Positions 7,274 to 16,795 are shown, counted from the first letter of the stretch. The stretch is DNA of 64,000 nt from Glutamicibacter ardleyensis (GCF_014644555.1 NZ_BMKX01000004.1:1-64000), one strand, 5' to 3'. Made by a program: numbers and translations. Notes: generated by a model from the letters alone, not told the origin.

Positions 7274-9403
7274 TCAGCCAAATAACACTTCAGAGATCAT
7301 TTCCGTTACATTCCTAACATCGTATTTAGATGCGTAAGTTTTCGCTTGTGACGATAGTTCAGCGAAACGATCTAACGAAAGATTCGAAGCATGCACGTAA
7401 CTAGAAATATGTTCAATACTAGAGAAGATATTATCTCGAGGAAAAATTTCAGATGCTCCGGCTCTATCCCAAATAAGAGGAATAGCGCCTGACGCCATAC
7501 CTTCCATTGGAGCCAAATGGAAAGATTCCCTGACGCTTGGCGATAGAATCCAGCCCACTCTTCGGAACCAATGCCCCATATCAGGTCCATGCTCCGAAAA
7601 AGCGACGGCTCCTCGAAGTAAAGGATCACTCGTGATGCGGCGGTAAAAACTCAGATATGAGTCGTGAAGGTCGATATCATCCCACAACCATTGGAACTCA
7701 AAAGGATGCCTACTCTTAATGTGCAATGTATAGCGCGTGTCCACAGATCTAAGCGAAGCCAACAAATCCAGTGCCCGGTCCGCACGCTTAATCATTGGGA
7801 CGATGCCAACTAGTCCCAGATTAAATCTTGAATCGCTATATTTAGGTCGATCAAAATCGATTGAATCTACCGCATTTCCTATTACAAGGCACTTATCGAA
7901 AGGAATTGCAAACTTCTCAATAGCTTCATCCCTAAGTAACTCAGATACAAAAATCCACTTGTCAACATTCTCGAATAAAGTTCCGTCAATCCACGGACCT
8001 CGAACTTCGTACCCATGCATACGTACAACAAGCTTTTGATAAGGTAATTTATTCTTCGAATACCAAACTAGATTTCTGGACGCGAATTCGCACCAAATTA
8101 CATCTTTATCACGTAAAGCTTCACGAGAACGGGCAACATCATGGACGTGCTGCGCAGTCCATTCATCTTCAAAGATATCGACGGTTCCCAATGAACGAAT
8201 TTCATTAATAATTTGTTTAGAAAACTTAAAATCATGTCCAGCCAATAATAACTTAGTTCTATGCACATCATTCATTTGAGGAACTGACCCACCCTGGACC
8301 ATATTGAAGGCTCGAACTACTCCGTACCGACTGAAGTCCACATCTGGATGAAATTTTGGACCATCCGTGCTCCCCACGAACGGCCAAACTAGAATCTTAC
8401 CGATACTCGAAACATTGTCCATTTCCAACTCGGTTCGCAGCATTTCGTTGGATACTATCAATCGTTTATCCAAGGAAAAGAAAATTTCTTTCCGCGCTTC
8501 GTCTAAGTTCCTAAATTCCGAGATGTTGGATTCATTTATCCATAAGAAGGAAAAGCGCTTCATTTCAAAATGCTGAAAGCAGTAATTAGCGATTGGCAAG
8601 GATTCAACGACTAAAATCTGAGCGTCGACTTCGCTCACGAGTTTTTTCAGTTTATAAATAGACGATCTGACACTCTTAGCATATTCATCCTCAGAATAAA
8701 TAATCTCATTAGGGTTCTCACCATTAGAGGAGTCAGAAATACTGATATGTCCGGCGGTGTTGTCAAGCATCGGCATGAGTCGCGCCGGCAGGCAGGCGAT
8801 ATTATGATCCTCAACGATTACGCGTTTATAATCCGAAATGGATCGACTGAAAATAATCATTCGGTGTTCGGAAGACCGCCATGAGAGGTAATTCGCCGCG
8901 TTGCGCCCCTGCAAGTTAATCAACTTATGAGCTATTAATTCGTTTGGGTAGAATACACGATCGGCAGTTTCAGATGCCATCGACTTCAGATGCACGCTGT
9001 TTTTTGTATCAACAATAACTGCTGCGGAATTCGTAATAGTATGAAGAATATAGTTCTCAGAAAATACTTTTTTATCGAGAAGTATCTCATCATTTTTAGT
9101 GATGACAGTAATGATTTTACCGTGCATTGACGCGTTGCCCAACAGTGCCCGAGACAAGGATATACCCGGAACAACTAGAAAATCATATTGCGTGCTATCG
9201 ATAGATTTATAGAGCTCCCAGGCCAACTTGCGCTCTTTAGAGAATGCCTTATCTAATAACTCGCTGCTTTGCGAAAGATCACCTAAAAGGTCTTTGTCTT
9301 TAGTTTCTATTAAATTACCATCCCTTTCTAAGGATATTATAAAATCCTCAAGAGATTCATCGAAAGAAGTTATACCTTTTGATAATAAATTTAGTATTTT
9401 CAT
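7274..9403 (-). CDS. Large glycosyltransferase, GT4-like C-terminal module
   Basis: The 709-residue protein is probably cytoplasmic; no signal peptide or membrane segment is seen. Residues 1-370 form a poorly conserved domain (possibly an inactive glycosyltransferase-like fold). Residues about 380-709 (LLLAGHDFKFSKQI...CEFASRNLVWYSKN...DKWIFVSELLRDEAI...LGLVGIVPMIKRADRALDLLASL...SVRESFHLAPMEGMASGAIPLIW) form a GT-B donor-binding module. The module is homologous to residues about 1146-1472 of the protein at 22167-26585. The conserved E of ESFHLAPMEGMASG is the usual GT4 nucleotide-sugar contact. It is the last gene of a minus-strand run, 6 bp after the preceding stop. AT-rich codon use contrasts with the 41-64 kb housekeeping genes and suggests transfer. 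Donor and acceptor are unknown. Confidence 0.75.
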   Translation of the reverse strand: MKILNLLSKGITSFDESLEDFIISLERDGNLIETKDKDLLGDLSQSSELLDKAFSKERKLAWELYKSIDSTQYDFLVVPGISLSRALLGNASMHGKIITVITKNDEILLDKKVFSENYILHTITNSAAVIVDTKNSVHLKSMASETADRVFYPNELIAHKLINLQGRNAANYLSWRSSEHRMIIFSRSISDYKRVIVEDHNIACLPARLMPMLDNTAGHISISDSSNGENPNEIIYSEDEYAKSVRSSIYKLKKLVSEVDAQILVVESLPIANYCFQHFEMKRFSFLWINESNISEFRNLDEARKEIFFSLDKRLIVSNEMLRTELEMDNVSSIGKILVWPFVGSTDGPKFHPDVDFSRYGVVRAFNMVQGGSVPQMNDVHRTKLLLAGHDFKFSKQIINEIRSLGTVDIFEDEWTAQHVHDVARSREALRDKDVIWCEFASRNLVWYSKNKLPYQKLVVRMHGYEVRGPWIDGTLFENVDKWIFVSELLRDEAIEKFAIPFDKCLVIGNAVDSIDFDRPKYSDSRFNLGLVGIVPMIKRADRALDLLASLRSVDTRYTLHIKSRHPFEFQWLWDDIDLHDSYLSFYRRITSDPLLRGAVAFSEHGPDMGHWFRRVGWILSPSVRESFHLAPMEGMASGAIPLIWDRAGASEIFPRDNIFSSIEHISSYVHASNLSLDRFAELSSQAKTYASKYDVRNVTEMISEVLFG

Positions 9404-9409
9404 TATATC

Positions 9410-9907
9410 CTACACTGTATTGTTTAGGGATCTCGAGAAATTATGGACTATCTCGTAAACCTGTGAGCGACGCGGTTTCCCTTCAACGCGTTCAAAAAAA
9501 TGCTGGTTAGGAAAAATATCTTTCGATAAAGTAAACAATATTGAATCGAGAGAGAATTTATCGCGAATTACAATTATGCGACCCATTTTTAATTCACCAT
9601 AAGTACGAATTGCCTCTAAATCAGGGCTCATCGATCGTCCCTCATGGCTCCCCATCCAAACGCCTGAACTGGTTTTAGAAGCTTGAACAACTACATAGTC
9701 AGGTCTAATTTCTTCTAAGAAACAAGAGACGGTACCCGGAATCAGATCAAAAACATGGTATTCGTTACTTAACAATCGTATGAGATGAGATTCGCAGATA
9801 ACGGCGATAATGAGTTTATTAGAATTCTCAGCATTTAAGGTAGGAGATACACCTAATAAATCCACTAAAATATTATGTTCCTTCGTTGGAGGTCTATTCC
9901 TTGTCAA
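9410..9907 (-). CDS. Stand-alone CgeB-like N-terminal domain protein
   Basis: This 165-residue protein has no own assignment beyond similarity in pattern to the CgeB/DUF3880-type N-terminal domains at 22167-26585 and 26702-28615. Its RPDYVVVQASKTSSGVW...DLEAIRTYGELKMGRIIVIRDKF lines up with VDVLFVESAWAGNSETW...DLDALTKYCRKNGIPTIFWNKEDP. The catalytic NKEDP segment is replaced by IRDKF, and the C-terminal Rossmann half is missing. The gene may encode an accessory or degenerate subunit. The start is a TTG overlapping the TGA of the FkbM gene (TTGA), so translation is probably coupled. AT-rich, like its neighbours. Confidence 0.45.
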   Translation of the reverse strand: MTRNRPPTKEHNILVDLLGVSPTLNAENSNKLIIAVICESHLIRLLSNEYHVFDLIPGTVSCFLEEIRPDYVVVQASKTSSGVWMGSHEGRSMSPDLEAIRTYGELKMGRIIVIRDKFSLDSILFTLSKDIFPNQHFFERVEGKPRRSQVYEIVHNFSRSLNNTV

Positions 9908-10758
9908 TCCGATTCCTTTCGGTCAATCTCCACAATATTTTTGATATCCTTTAGGGTTTCGCGCGTTTCGCTCATGAACTGTCGAAACTGTGTCTGTTCT
10001 GACCAAATTTTGCGAACTCTCAGATTCATACGTTCGAGCGCGTCCTCATAGTAGTTCACCCTCGAATAATTACCACTACCAGTCCATTCTTTCGGTAGGA
10101 ATAGATGGGTTGCGGAGTAATTAAATATCTCTGTACGAGAATATCCGTAGTCTGCTAATATGTTCTCAACCTGATGATAGTCCTCGTCGCTAATTGCTTC
10201 GCAAACAACGATTGGTCGATCAATCGTCAGCAGCTGGCCAGCGCCCTTCAACACATCAGCTTCCATACCCTCGACATCGATTTTTAAGAGCTTAACTGCC
10301 GCATTAAAGCTACTTATAAAGCTATCTAACGTGCGTACAATAATTTCTCCTTCGCCGACAGTTCCGAGTCGTGTGGCGCCTAAGTTGCCCTCATCTACGG
10401 AAGTGACCTTGGCGAAACCGGCCGTACGACCCACCGCGCAATTACGTGCCGAGATAGACGTTAGTAATTTATTGGCCTTAATATTCTTCAACAGGAGCTG
10501 AAAGGAAGTCGGATAAGGTTCGAATGCTATGACATTACAGTCCCTTGTACCAGCGAAGAAAATTGAATGATTTCCAATGTTCGCGCCGACATCAATGACC
10601 AAATCATTGTGGTTAATAAATGGTTTTATCGCGTTCAATAATTCAATTTCATAGAATGTTTTCCCCATTCCCACTTGCCTGGCAATGTGATCCTTTGGCG
10701 AATGGAACTCTAGACTATAATTCTTTTCATCATAAGAGAACGATTTAACTGATTCCAT
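9904..10758 (-). CDS. FkbM-family SAM-dependent methyltransferase
   Basis: The 284-residue protein has the FkbM methyltransferase signature. SAM-binding motif I is VIDVGANIGNHSIFF (about residue 55), acidic motif II is VIAFEPYPTSF (about residue 77), and the late motif is VKLLKIDVEGMEADVLKGA (about residue 157). FkbM enzymes O-methylate sugars in polyketides, capsules and wall glycans. A C-terminal helical stretch (about 240-284, ERMNLRVRKIWSEQTQF...ETLKDIKNI) could mediate pairing. It overlaps the upstream DUF6270 gene by 14 bp and the downstream CgeB-like gene by 4 bp, indicating one transcript. It likely caps or decorates the island's glycan; the substrate is inferred only from context. 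Confidence 0.85.
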   Translation of the reverse strand: MESVKSFSYDEKNYSLEFHSPKDHIARQVGMGKTFYEIELLNAIKPFINHNDLVIDVGANIGNHSIFFAGTRDCNVIAFEPYPTSFQLLLKNIKANKLLTSISARNCAVGRTAGFAKVTSVDEGNLGATRLGTVGEGEIIVRTLDSFISSFNAAVKLLKIDVEGMEADVLKGAGQLLTIDRPIVVCEAISDEDYHQVENILADYGYSRTEIFNYSATHLFLPKEWTGSGNYSRVNYYEDALERMNLRVRKIWSEQTQFRQFMSETRETLKDIKNIVEIDRKESD

Positions 10759-11515
10759 CGGTAGTCCCTAATTTTCTGAATATAATTTTGTCCGTAAGAT
10801 ATTTATAGAAGCCCCCTGTATAAGTGAACGGAGAAGCTCCGAATTGGTGCTCACGTGACGTGAGGCAAAGGTTTTTCGGAACATAGATCATATTGCTACT
10901 GAAATGTTCTTCCAGAACCCCGTAATATTGTGGGTACAACGAGTTCATGATCTCCGGGTCAAGTCGACTATTCCCAAATGGATGACTTTCACCTTCCCTG
11001 CTTTCACTCGTCCAATAATTACAGATGATAAATAACTTCTCCGATAATTTTTCTTGATGGATAAATAATGAAAATTTTTCTATTGCTTTGCGGTATTCAT
11101 TCACATGATCTTCTTCACCAAATTTTAGGAGTCGAAAGTCATTCGGGCCATCTTGAAGCAAACGCGATTCTGTTAGCAGACTGCTGTTAGTCACTGCTTG
11201 TCTGATGTTGTTGGTCCAGGTACCATCACGTTCATCAACCAAATCCATCAAAAGACAGTCAATTCTTTCTGTCTGCGAACGCAGCTCTGCGGGTAATGAT
11301 GAGTTGATGTCGGAGACGAGCAACTTCCGTTGTTTTTCAGTCCTCAAGTTAGCAATAGAATGCTCTATATCGGTGCCAGCTGCGCCAGGTTCACTAAAGG
11401 CACTAATGACAGACTGTCGCATGACAGATCCGATTTCCTCAAAACCAACATCAACCAACGCCGAAGCAGTGTCTCTTGCAACTGGACCGCCATATACGAA
11501 AAGATTGCCTGTCAA
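10745..11515 (-). CDS. DUF6270-domain protein
   Basis: The 256-residue protein opens with LFVYGGPVARDTASAL, resembling the GSCVSRD opening of DUF6270 proteins, but the usual Ser-Cys position reads GGP. The middle contains LLMDLVDERDG, and the C-terminus has YYGVLEEHFSSNMIYVPKNLCLTSREHQFGASPFTYTGGFYKYLTDKI. Proteins of this group are commonly found in capsule and surface-glycan loci and are suspected acyl or glycan modification enzymes; their activity is not established. It lies between a glycosyltransferase (45 bp upstream) and FkbM (14-bp overlap). A truncated second copy of the C-terminus lies at 41-259. Confidence 0.6.
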   Translation of the reverse strand: MTGNLFVYGGPVARDTASALVDVGFEEIGSVMRQSVISAFSEPGAAGTDIEHSIANLRTEKQRKLLVSDINSSLPAELRSQTERIDCLLMDLVDERDGTWTNNIRQAVTNSSLLTESRLLQDGPNDFRLLKFGEEDHVNEYRKAIEKFSLFIHQEKLSEKLFIICNYWTSESREGESHPFGNSRLDPEIMNSLYPQYYGVLEEHFSSNMIYVPKNLCLTSREHQFGASPFTYTGGFYKYLTDKIIFRKLGTTDGIS

Positions 11516-11559
11516 TGAGGGCCTCTCAGTAGAATCATTAAATATACTGTAGCGTTGTG

Positions 11560-14421
11560 CTATGAGATTTCGGAAGTGCTCTCCAGGATCTTATGGATCC
11601 TGTTCAAGAAAGATGCCGCTGAAAAGTTGTCTCTTACGAATGCCAATGACCTAGAAATCTGCTCATTCCGTTTAGTAGTGTCGGTCCAGTATTTCTCGAC
11701 AATTTGTTTAACGTCAGCAGGTTCAGCATAGATCGCTGCGTCCTTGAAGAGAGCCTCCATGTATCCTGGTAGAACAACGATGCACCCTGCAGCCATGGCT
11801 TCAACGATTGACATTCCGAAAGACTCTACGAGATCGGGATGATGCATATAAACCCAAAAATCAACGTTGATCAAAAATTCCTCAGGAGACTGCTCACCGA
11901 ATTCAAGTACCTTAACGGTCGGCATACTTGAAAATTGAATTATTTCTTTAACCGAACCGGCCCCTCCCAAGACCAAAGTGTCGAAAATACCTGGCTGCAC
12001 GTACGCCGCTTCAATATCGTTTCGGTTTTCAGGCCATTTGAGCTGATGGTCACGCGAATGACGACCAACAATCGGACGTGAATTCTTATTTTTGTTAGAA
12101 TGCGCAAACAGTTCAGTATCGATGAATCCAGTCCAGTCTATCTGCGCAGTTTCAGCTGTCGGATCCAAGGCCAAAAGTAGCTTTCTTGTCTGTGGCGATT
12201 CTGGATATAAAACAGCATTTGTTCCAAACGTTTTCGAAGCATTCTTTAAGCAATCCCTGATGTCATAGCAAAAATTCTTACCGTTAGCTGACATAGGGGC
12301 TGTGTTTGCAATGACAGCAACATGGGAAACGTGTATTGAAGTCGTGAAGTTATCGAGAAATTGGAGCACGGTGGGGTTTCGTATAACTAACAAGTCTGTC
12401 TCGAAAGTATCAGTCAGAGATAGCACCGGCACGCTATGTTCCGAAATAATCGTATGAACTCTGTCGTTAAACACATGATTTGCTCGTAGTACAGGCGAAG
12501 CGACATGCACAACAGCGACATTAAGACCTGCTTTTGCTGTCGCATCTATCTCTTCTGCTATTAGCGAAGAGTTTCCACCTGGAAATCTGTAATCAGTAAG
12601 AAATACTACGTCAAACTTTTCATGTCTATCGTGTCTTCTCCCAGCGCGCATGTTTGCCGGAACTTGATAATGCCTATGTTTAGGATCAAGGGACTCCGTA
12701 GCTGATTCCGTGCTCGAATCGTTTTCGACTAGCTTTCTGTGCCAGTTGCCATAAAGCAGGCCAAATGATTGACGCGCAAAGTCCAGAGCCCCGCGTCGGA
12801 TTTCTCCTGAAGTCAAAGAGCCAGTTCGCGCTCGCATGAATGACAGGGGGGCAGTTTGAACGAATGCAATTTTGTTCTTGGTCAGAAGTTGGACTCGATC
12901 ATGGAATTCGGCGTCTGCAGCACGATTAATGTCGTCCCAACCGCCGCAGTCCTCGACCATATTTTTTCGAAACATCATCGAAGAATAGTTTTTTTGGTTA
13001 AAACTAGGGTTGTCATTAATTCGCAAGAATTGGTCTTGATCATCAATTCTTGTTTGGAATGACATGTTCCCGGGAAGATCTTCGTTATTTATCAATTGAT
13101 TAACTTGGAGCTCAATCTTTTGCGGGTGCGACCAATCGTCATCGTCATGGACAGTCACAAATTCGCCTTTGGCTTGTGCGAAAGCGAAGTTTCTAACCCT
13201 ATAAGCGCCTTGGTTGCTCTCCATCCGAAAAGTTTTGATGCGATTGTCACGGAGAGCGAACTCAGTAAGATAATTCCAATGTTCTTCTTCACTATGGTCA
13301 TCGACAATAATTAACTCTAAATTCGTCCATGACTGCCTAAGTACTGAATTTATTGCAGTTTTGATCCAAGCAGATCCGTTATGCGTGGGCATCAATACTG
13401 AGACTAAGGGTCCCTCATCAACGCTCTTCGCGTGCACTGATAATCTATCCAGTAGTATTTCGTTATTGTCATGATTATCGAGTGATAAGGGTGCGAGTTT
13501 ATCTTCAAGATATAACTCGTTTAAATTGTTCAACCATTTTTGTTCGTCTTTATGTAGGATCATGTCCATATTGCATTGCAACAGCACATCCTGCACTTTG
13601 TCCGTATCGGCAAAATTAAACAGTTCACGAAGTTTAAGTCCACGATCAAAGTCTTGAAGTTCTTGGATCGTTTCAATGAATAGATATCTTGCCCGTACGT
13701 CGATTCGACCAGGTCCAAATAGAGCGAGAGCAAATTCGTAAATTGCCACTGCATCCGCTTTATCACTTGGCAAAAGGTTTTGATCGGTGAGCACGCGTGC
13801 AAGGCTCAGCAAAGATCGAATGTTCCAATCTTTTGCTACTTGAATTGCATTTCGATCGAAGAGATTTTCTCTGAATCCTCTAACTATAATGAGTAGCTCT
13901 TCCAAAGATAGATTAAGATTCGATGCCGCCAAGGCTATAGCTTGTCTCGACTCTAAACTTCCTTGATTTAGTGCAATTCTCTCAATAATTCGGATATCTT
14001 TGTGATGCAATGACCCAAAGTAAGAGTTTGGCGTCAGTCTAAATGTTCCCGAGAAAACGGGACTGGGCGTTCCTACTTTAGCTACGCGTGCTAACTCATT
14101 GTTTTTGTAGTTAGATAAAGAATTTGATTCAATTTCTTTTTCTTTTATTTCGAATTCTAATTTCGCCTCGTTTATGGAATCTTCAAATGACGCTTGGAGC
14201 GCTGCCTCGTGGTCCCTTTGATCTCTTAATATACTTTTCGTATTATCTTCAATTTCCGCGCATCTATCCTCTAGTTCCTTGTACTCTGCAAGTAGGATGC
14301 GTAACTTTTGTTTTTGAGCTTCAAGATCTCCTTTAAAAGAGCGAGTGAAATGTAATTCATTTTCCAGTTCAGACATCTTTTGTCGAAGTTCATTATCGAT
14401 CGAATTATGGTTATTTGACAA
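11560..14421 (-). CDS. Bifunctional glycosyltransferase: coiled coil, GT2, GT4-like
   Basis: This 953-residue protein starts with a coiled coil (about residues 5-100, heptad-rich ELENELHFTRSF..LEAQKQKLRILLAEYKELEDRCAEIE). It then has a helical linker and a GT2 domain (about 340-570). The GT2 domain shows VSVLMPTHNGSAWIKTAINSVLRQSWTNLELIIVDD, then VTVHDDDDWSHPQKIELQ (DXD-type metal site) and NRAADAEFHDR. Residues about 599-953 are a GT4-like domain (VVFLTDYRFPGGNSSLIAEEI ... VESFGMSIVEAMAAGCIVVLPG). Two catalytic domains suggest alternating or successive sugar transfer in a repeat unit. It is the first gene of the minus-strand AT-rich run. The start is TTG, with AAAGG upstream. Substrates are unknown. 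Confidence 0.8.
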   Translation of the reverse strand: MSNNHNSIDNELRQKMSELENELHFTRSFKGDLEAQKQKLRILLAEYKELEDRCAEIEDNTKSILRDQRDHEAALQASFEDSINEAKLEFEIKEKEIESNSLSNYKNNELARVAKVGTPSPVFSGTFRLTPNSYFGSLHHKDIRIIERIALNQGSLESRQAIALAASNLNLSLEELLIIVRGFRENLFDRNAIQVAKDWNIRSLLSLARVLTDQNLLPSDKADAVAIYEFALALFGPGRIDVRARYLFIETIQELQDFDRGLKLRELFNFADTDKVQDVLLQCNMDMILHKDEQKWLNNLNELYLEDKLAPLSLDNHDNNEILLDRLSVHAKSVDEGPLVSVLMPTHNGSAWIKTAINSVLRQSWTNLELIIVDDHSEEEHWNYLTEFALRDNRIKTFRMESNQGAYRVRNFAFAQAKGEFVTVHDDDDWSHPQKIELQVNQLINNEDLPGNMSFQTRIDDQDQFLRINDNPSFNQKNYSSMMFRKNMVEDCGGWDDINRAADAEFHDRVQLLTKNKIAFVQTAPLSFMRARTGSLTSGEIRRGALDFARQSFGLLYGNWHRKLVENDSSTESATESLDPKHRHYQVPANMRAGRRHDRHEKFDVVFLTDYRFPGGNSSLIAEEIDATAKAGLNVAVVHVASPVLRANHVFNDRVHTIISEHSVPVLSLTDTFETDLLVIRNPTVLQFLDNFTTSIHVSHVAVIANTAPMSANGKNFCYDIRDCLKNASKTFGTNAVLYPESPQTRKLLLALDPTAETAQIDWTGFIDTELFAHSNKNKNSRPIVGRHSRDHQLKWPENRNDIEAAYVQPGIFDTLVLGGAGSVKEIIQFSSMPTVKVLEFGEQSPEEFLINVDFWVYMHHPDLVESFGMSIVEAMAAGCIVVLPGYMEALFKDAAIYAEPADVKQIVEKYWTDTTKRNEQISRSLAFVRDNFSAASFLNRIHKILESTSEIS

Positions 14422-14957
14422 GAGTGACTCTTACCTTTCGCTTCCTGGCGGATATTCTTGTTTCATTATAACCATTGACTTGGTCCTCCTCTTGAATTAT
14501 TGAGCCATGTCTTTTTGTAGATCTCGCGCGCATGGCATCCTCGTCATAGGTCTTGCTAGGTCAGTTTCATCAGAGAGCCCCATTATTACTATTTATAGAA
14601 TCAAATCGTGTTTCCAGGCCAGATTTAGTCGTTGCATCTTTAAACGATATATTCAAGAAGTTTGCTCATCCGCAAAGCCTTCACCGTCTTTTCTCAATTT
14701 TAAGAAGATTTATGTGACTCTTCAGGAAGGAAAATGTAACCGCTTGAACCCAAACCCCGGACAGGCCCTTAAGTCGCGAACAAGTTGATGCAGGGCGTCT
14801 GCAAAGTCCTGAACAAGCCAAATCGTCTTATAATCTGAGACGAACCTTTGAACCCCTTCTGGCGAACGTACGGACAGTCCCGGATCAGCCGTATTTTGCG
14901 GAGCTTATGTAAGCAGCTTTCACATGATGCCTTAGACAATATGAGGTGAAGGGAAGC
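14422..14957. other. Intergenic region upstream of the AT-rich glycan run
   Basis: No gene is supported. It must contain the promoter of the minus-strand run starting at 14421 and the outer end of the IS110 remnant. Composition changes from AT-rich to GC-richer near 14.75 kb, marking the island boundary. Confidence 0.45.
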
Positions 14958-15077
14958 GTCGGGGCCACCACGATCTCAATCTCTCGTGGGTTACCCAGCA
15001 CCGAACACCCCTTCCAGATCAGTAGCCTGTGGGTGTTCACTGGTAGAGCCAGCATTTGAGGCAAGGGAGGCCCCGAC
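14958..15077 (+). ncRNA. Candidate IS110 bridge-RNA region (structured leader)
   Basis: The 120 nt directly before the recombinase ATG (15078) fold on inspection into a closed structure. An outer 9-bp stem pairs 14958-14966 (GTCGGGGCC) with 15069-15077 (GGCCCCGAC). A first hairpin pairs 14968-14973 with 14984-14989 around a 10-nt loop. A second pairs 15003-15010 (GAACACCC) with 15031-15038 (GGGTGTTC) around a 20-nt loop. IS110-group elements are known to encode a bridge RNA in this non-coding end, with large internal loops that pair with target and donor. Position and architecture fit; expression and pairing are not shown, and the recombinase itself is decayed. Confidence 0.4.
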
Positions 15078-16197
15078 ATGTTTCAGAGTACCTTTATTGG
15101 TTTGGATGTCCATGCCCAAACCGTTGTCGCCTGCGCGCTGAATACAGCCACCGGCGACGTCCAACGAACCAAAATGTCCTCAGAACCCGAAGTCGTTCTG
15201 GACTGGATCCAAAAGTTCCCCACCGATTCCAAAGCCGTCTACGAAGCCGGGCTACCCGCCAGCCCGACACCTACGAGATCACCGTGCTGACTGCATGATC
15301 GCAGCCCGATCAAAACTGCTCCGTGCGCCTGGAGACCATGTCAAAGGATAAAGGCGACGCGATGGGACTTGCAAAGATCCTGCCGCTCGGGGAAGTCGCC
15401 CAGGTGCGGATCCCGACCATGGAGCAAGAATCGTTACGCGATCTTTCCCGAACACGGCCCCACGCGCAGAAACGTTGAAACTGGCCAAACAGCGCCTCAA
15501 CGTCCTGTTGCTACGTCAGGGGGTGTTGCCCCCAGATCCCAAAAGGACGGTGAAACATACTGCTTGGTTGCGCCGGCAGCACTTCGGGCAGGCCGGGTCC
15601 GAGTTTTTTTACCAGGCAGAGGAAGAACTGCTGGAACTGCTGGCCGCGCATCTGAACCGTTTGGACCAGCGGATCAAAGAGATCGCCCCGGCGTGCGAGT
15701 ATGCGCGGGTGATCGATGCGTTGATGTGTATGAGAGGGATAGCTTTGACCACCGGGTTCGGTTTGGCGGTAGAGGTCGGCGACTGGACCCGGTTCACCGG
15801 CAGCAGCATCGGCTCCTACTTGGGGTTGGTACCCAGTGAGCATTCTTCTGGTCAGAAACGGGCCCAAGGCTCGATTACGAAGGCCGGCAACACCTATGCT
15901 CGGCTGCTGCTGGTCGAAGCATCATGGCATCAGAAACCCACGTTCGACAGACCCGGCCTTAGGCTACAGCGACAGTTTGATCTTGTGGATTCAACCACGC
16001 GAATCACTGCCTTGAAAGGTAATCACCGGTTGGCGGATCGGTGGGCTGGCTTTGAGAAGCGAGGCAAGCTGAGAACCAAAGCCAATACCGCGATTGCTAG
16101 GGAGCTGGCCGGTTGGGGCTGGGCGCTGGCCGCACCGCTGCAAGAAGCATCGAAGCAGGTTCCGGCTTTTTCCAAGGAGAACTTGATGGCCGCTTAA
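15078..16197 (+). pseudogene. IS110-family DEDD recombinase, multiply frameshifted
   Basis: The N-terminal RuvC-like part is clear: TFIGLDVHAQTVVACALNTATGDVQ (first Asp), then AVYEAG. The frame is then lost. Fragments DCMIAARSKLLRAPGDHVK, AMGLAKILPLGEVAQVRIPTMEQESLRDLSR follow in changing frames, and the last part from 15475 is one open frame. That part includes Transposase_20 motifs DALMCMRGIALTTGFGLAVEVGDWTRFTGSSIGSYLGLVPSEHSSGQKRAQGSITKAGNTYARLLLVEASW and a C-terminus ending KENLMAA. At least two frameshifts and a small deletion near 15255 make it inactive. Confidence 0.85.
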
Positions 16198-16531
16198 TAG
16201 CGGTGATCATTGATAAACGTACCCCACGATAATTCTTGAAGTGGTCAGGTTGCACGAGGAGCTAATCCAAGAAAGTTCTATGAGCCATCAGTATTTGCTG
16301 ATGATGTTCGATTTTAGACCTTGGTATGCTCCAGCCGAACATTCGTCATGCGTTAACCAACACGCGGATATCAGGCTGACCTTGCCGTCGCTAAGACGCT
16401 CCTGCACTTTTTGAACTCGCGGTGGTACCAGAAGACCGGCCTCGGACAGGTTCTGAAAATAGTTCGAGGTCGGTCGTCTATGTCTCTTGACAAACTTTTC
16501 TACATATCAGAACTTCGGCTGATGGTTCACG
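16198..16531. other. Spacer after IS110 remnant
   Basis: No supported gene. It probably contains the right end of the IS110 element and unreadable 5' sequence of the tyrosine-recombinase remnant that follows. Confidence 0.4.
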
Positions 16532-16795
16532 TTGCTACAGCTGTGGCAAGGGTGCCCAAGCCTCGGGGAAAAACGCGTCCCGATGCACACCCTGCGGCAT
16601 ACTGCCGCATTGAACCTTCTCGCGGTTGGCATGGGTGTTGCGGATAATGCACTATGGCTTGGGTACCAACGAACTCAATCTACAGATGCATATTCGCATC
16701 CCGACATGAGCCTCAAAGAAGCTGTTATCGACCGGAAGCGCCCGTTGAACGTTGAACTGGGCACCTATCGTCCGCCGCCGGACATTCTCGTTTGA
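16532..16795 (+). pseudogene. C-terminal remnant of a tyrosine recombinase
   Basis: The frame reads CPSLGEKRVPMHTLRHTAALNLLAVGMGVADNALWLGYQRTQSTDAYSHPDMSLKEAV. It contains the catalytic block HTLRHTAA, the LGH-like position (here LGY, with the His lost) and the nucleophile Tyr in DAYSH. The C-terminal tail (PLNVELGTYRPPPDIL) resembles transposon-type integrases. The N-terminal SAM-like domain and first catalytic Arg are absent and no start is credible. It is a remnant of an integrase-bearing element. Confidence 0.7.

Noticed and set aside
14507-14788. 93-residue plus-strand ORF upstream of the IS110 element
   Set aside because: No ribosome site or domain; lies in the probable promoter region of the opposite-strand run.
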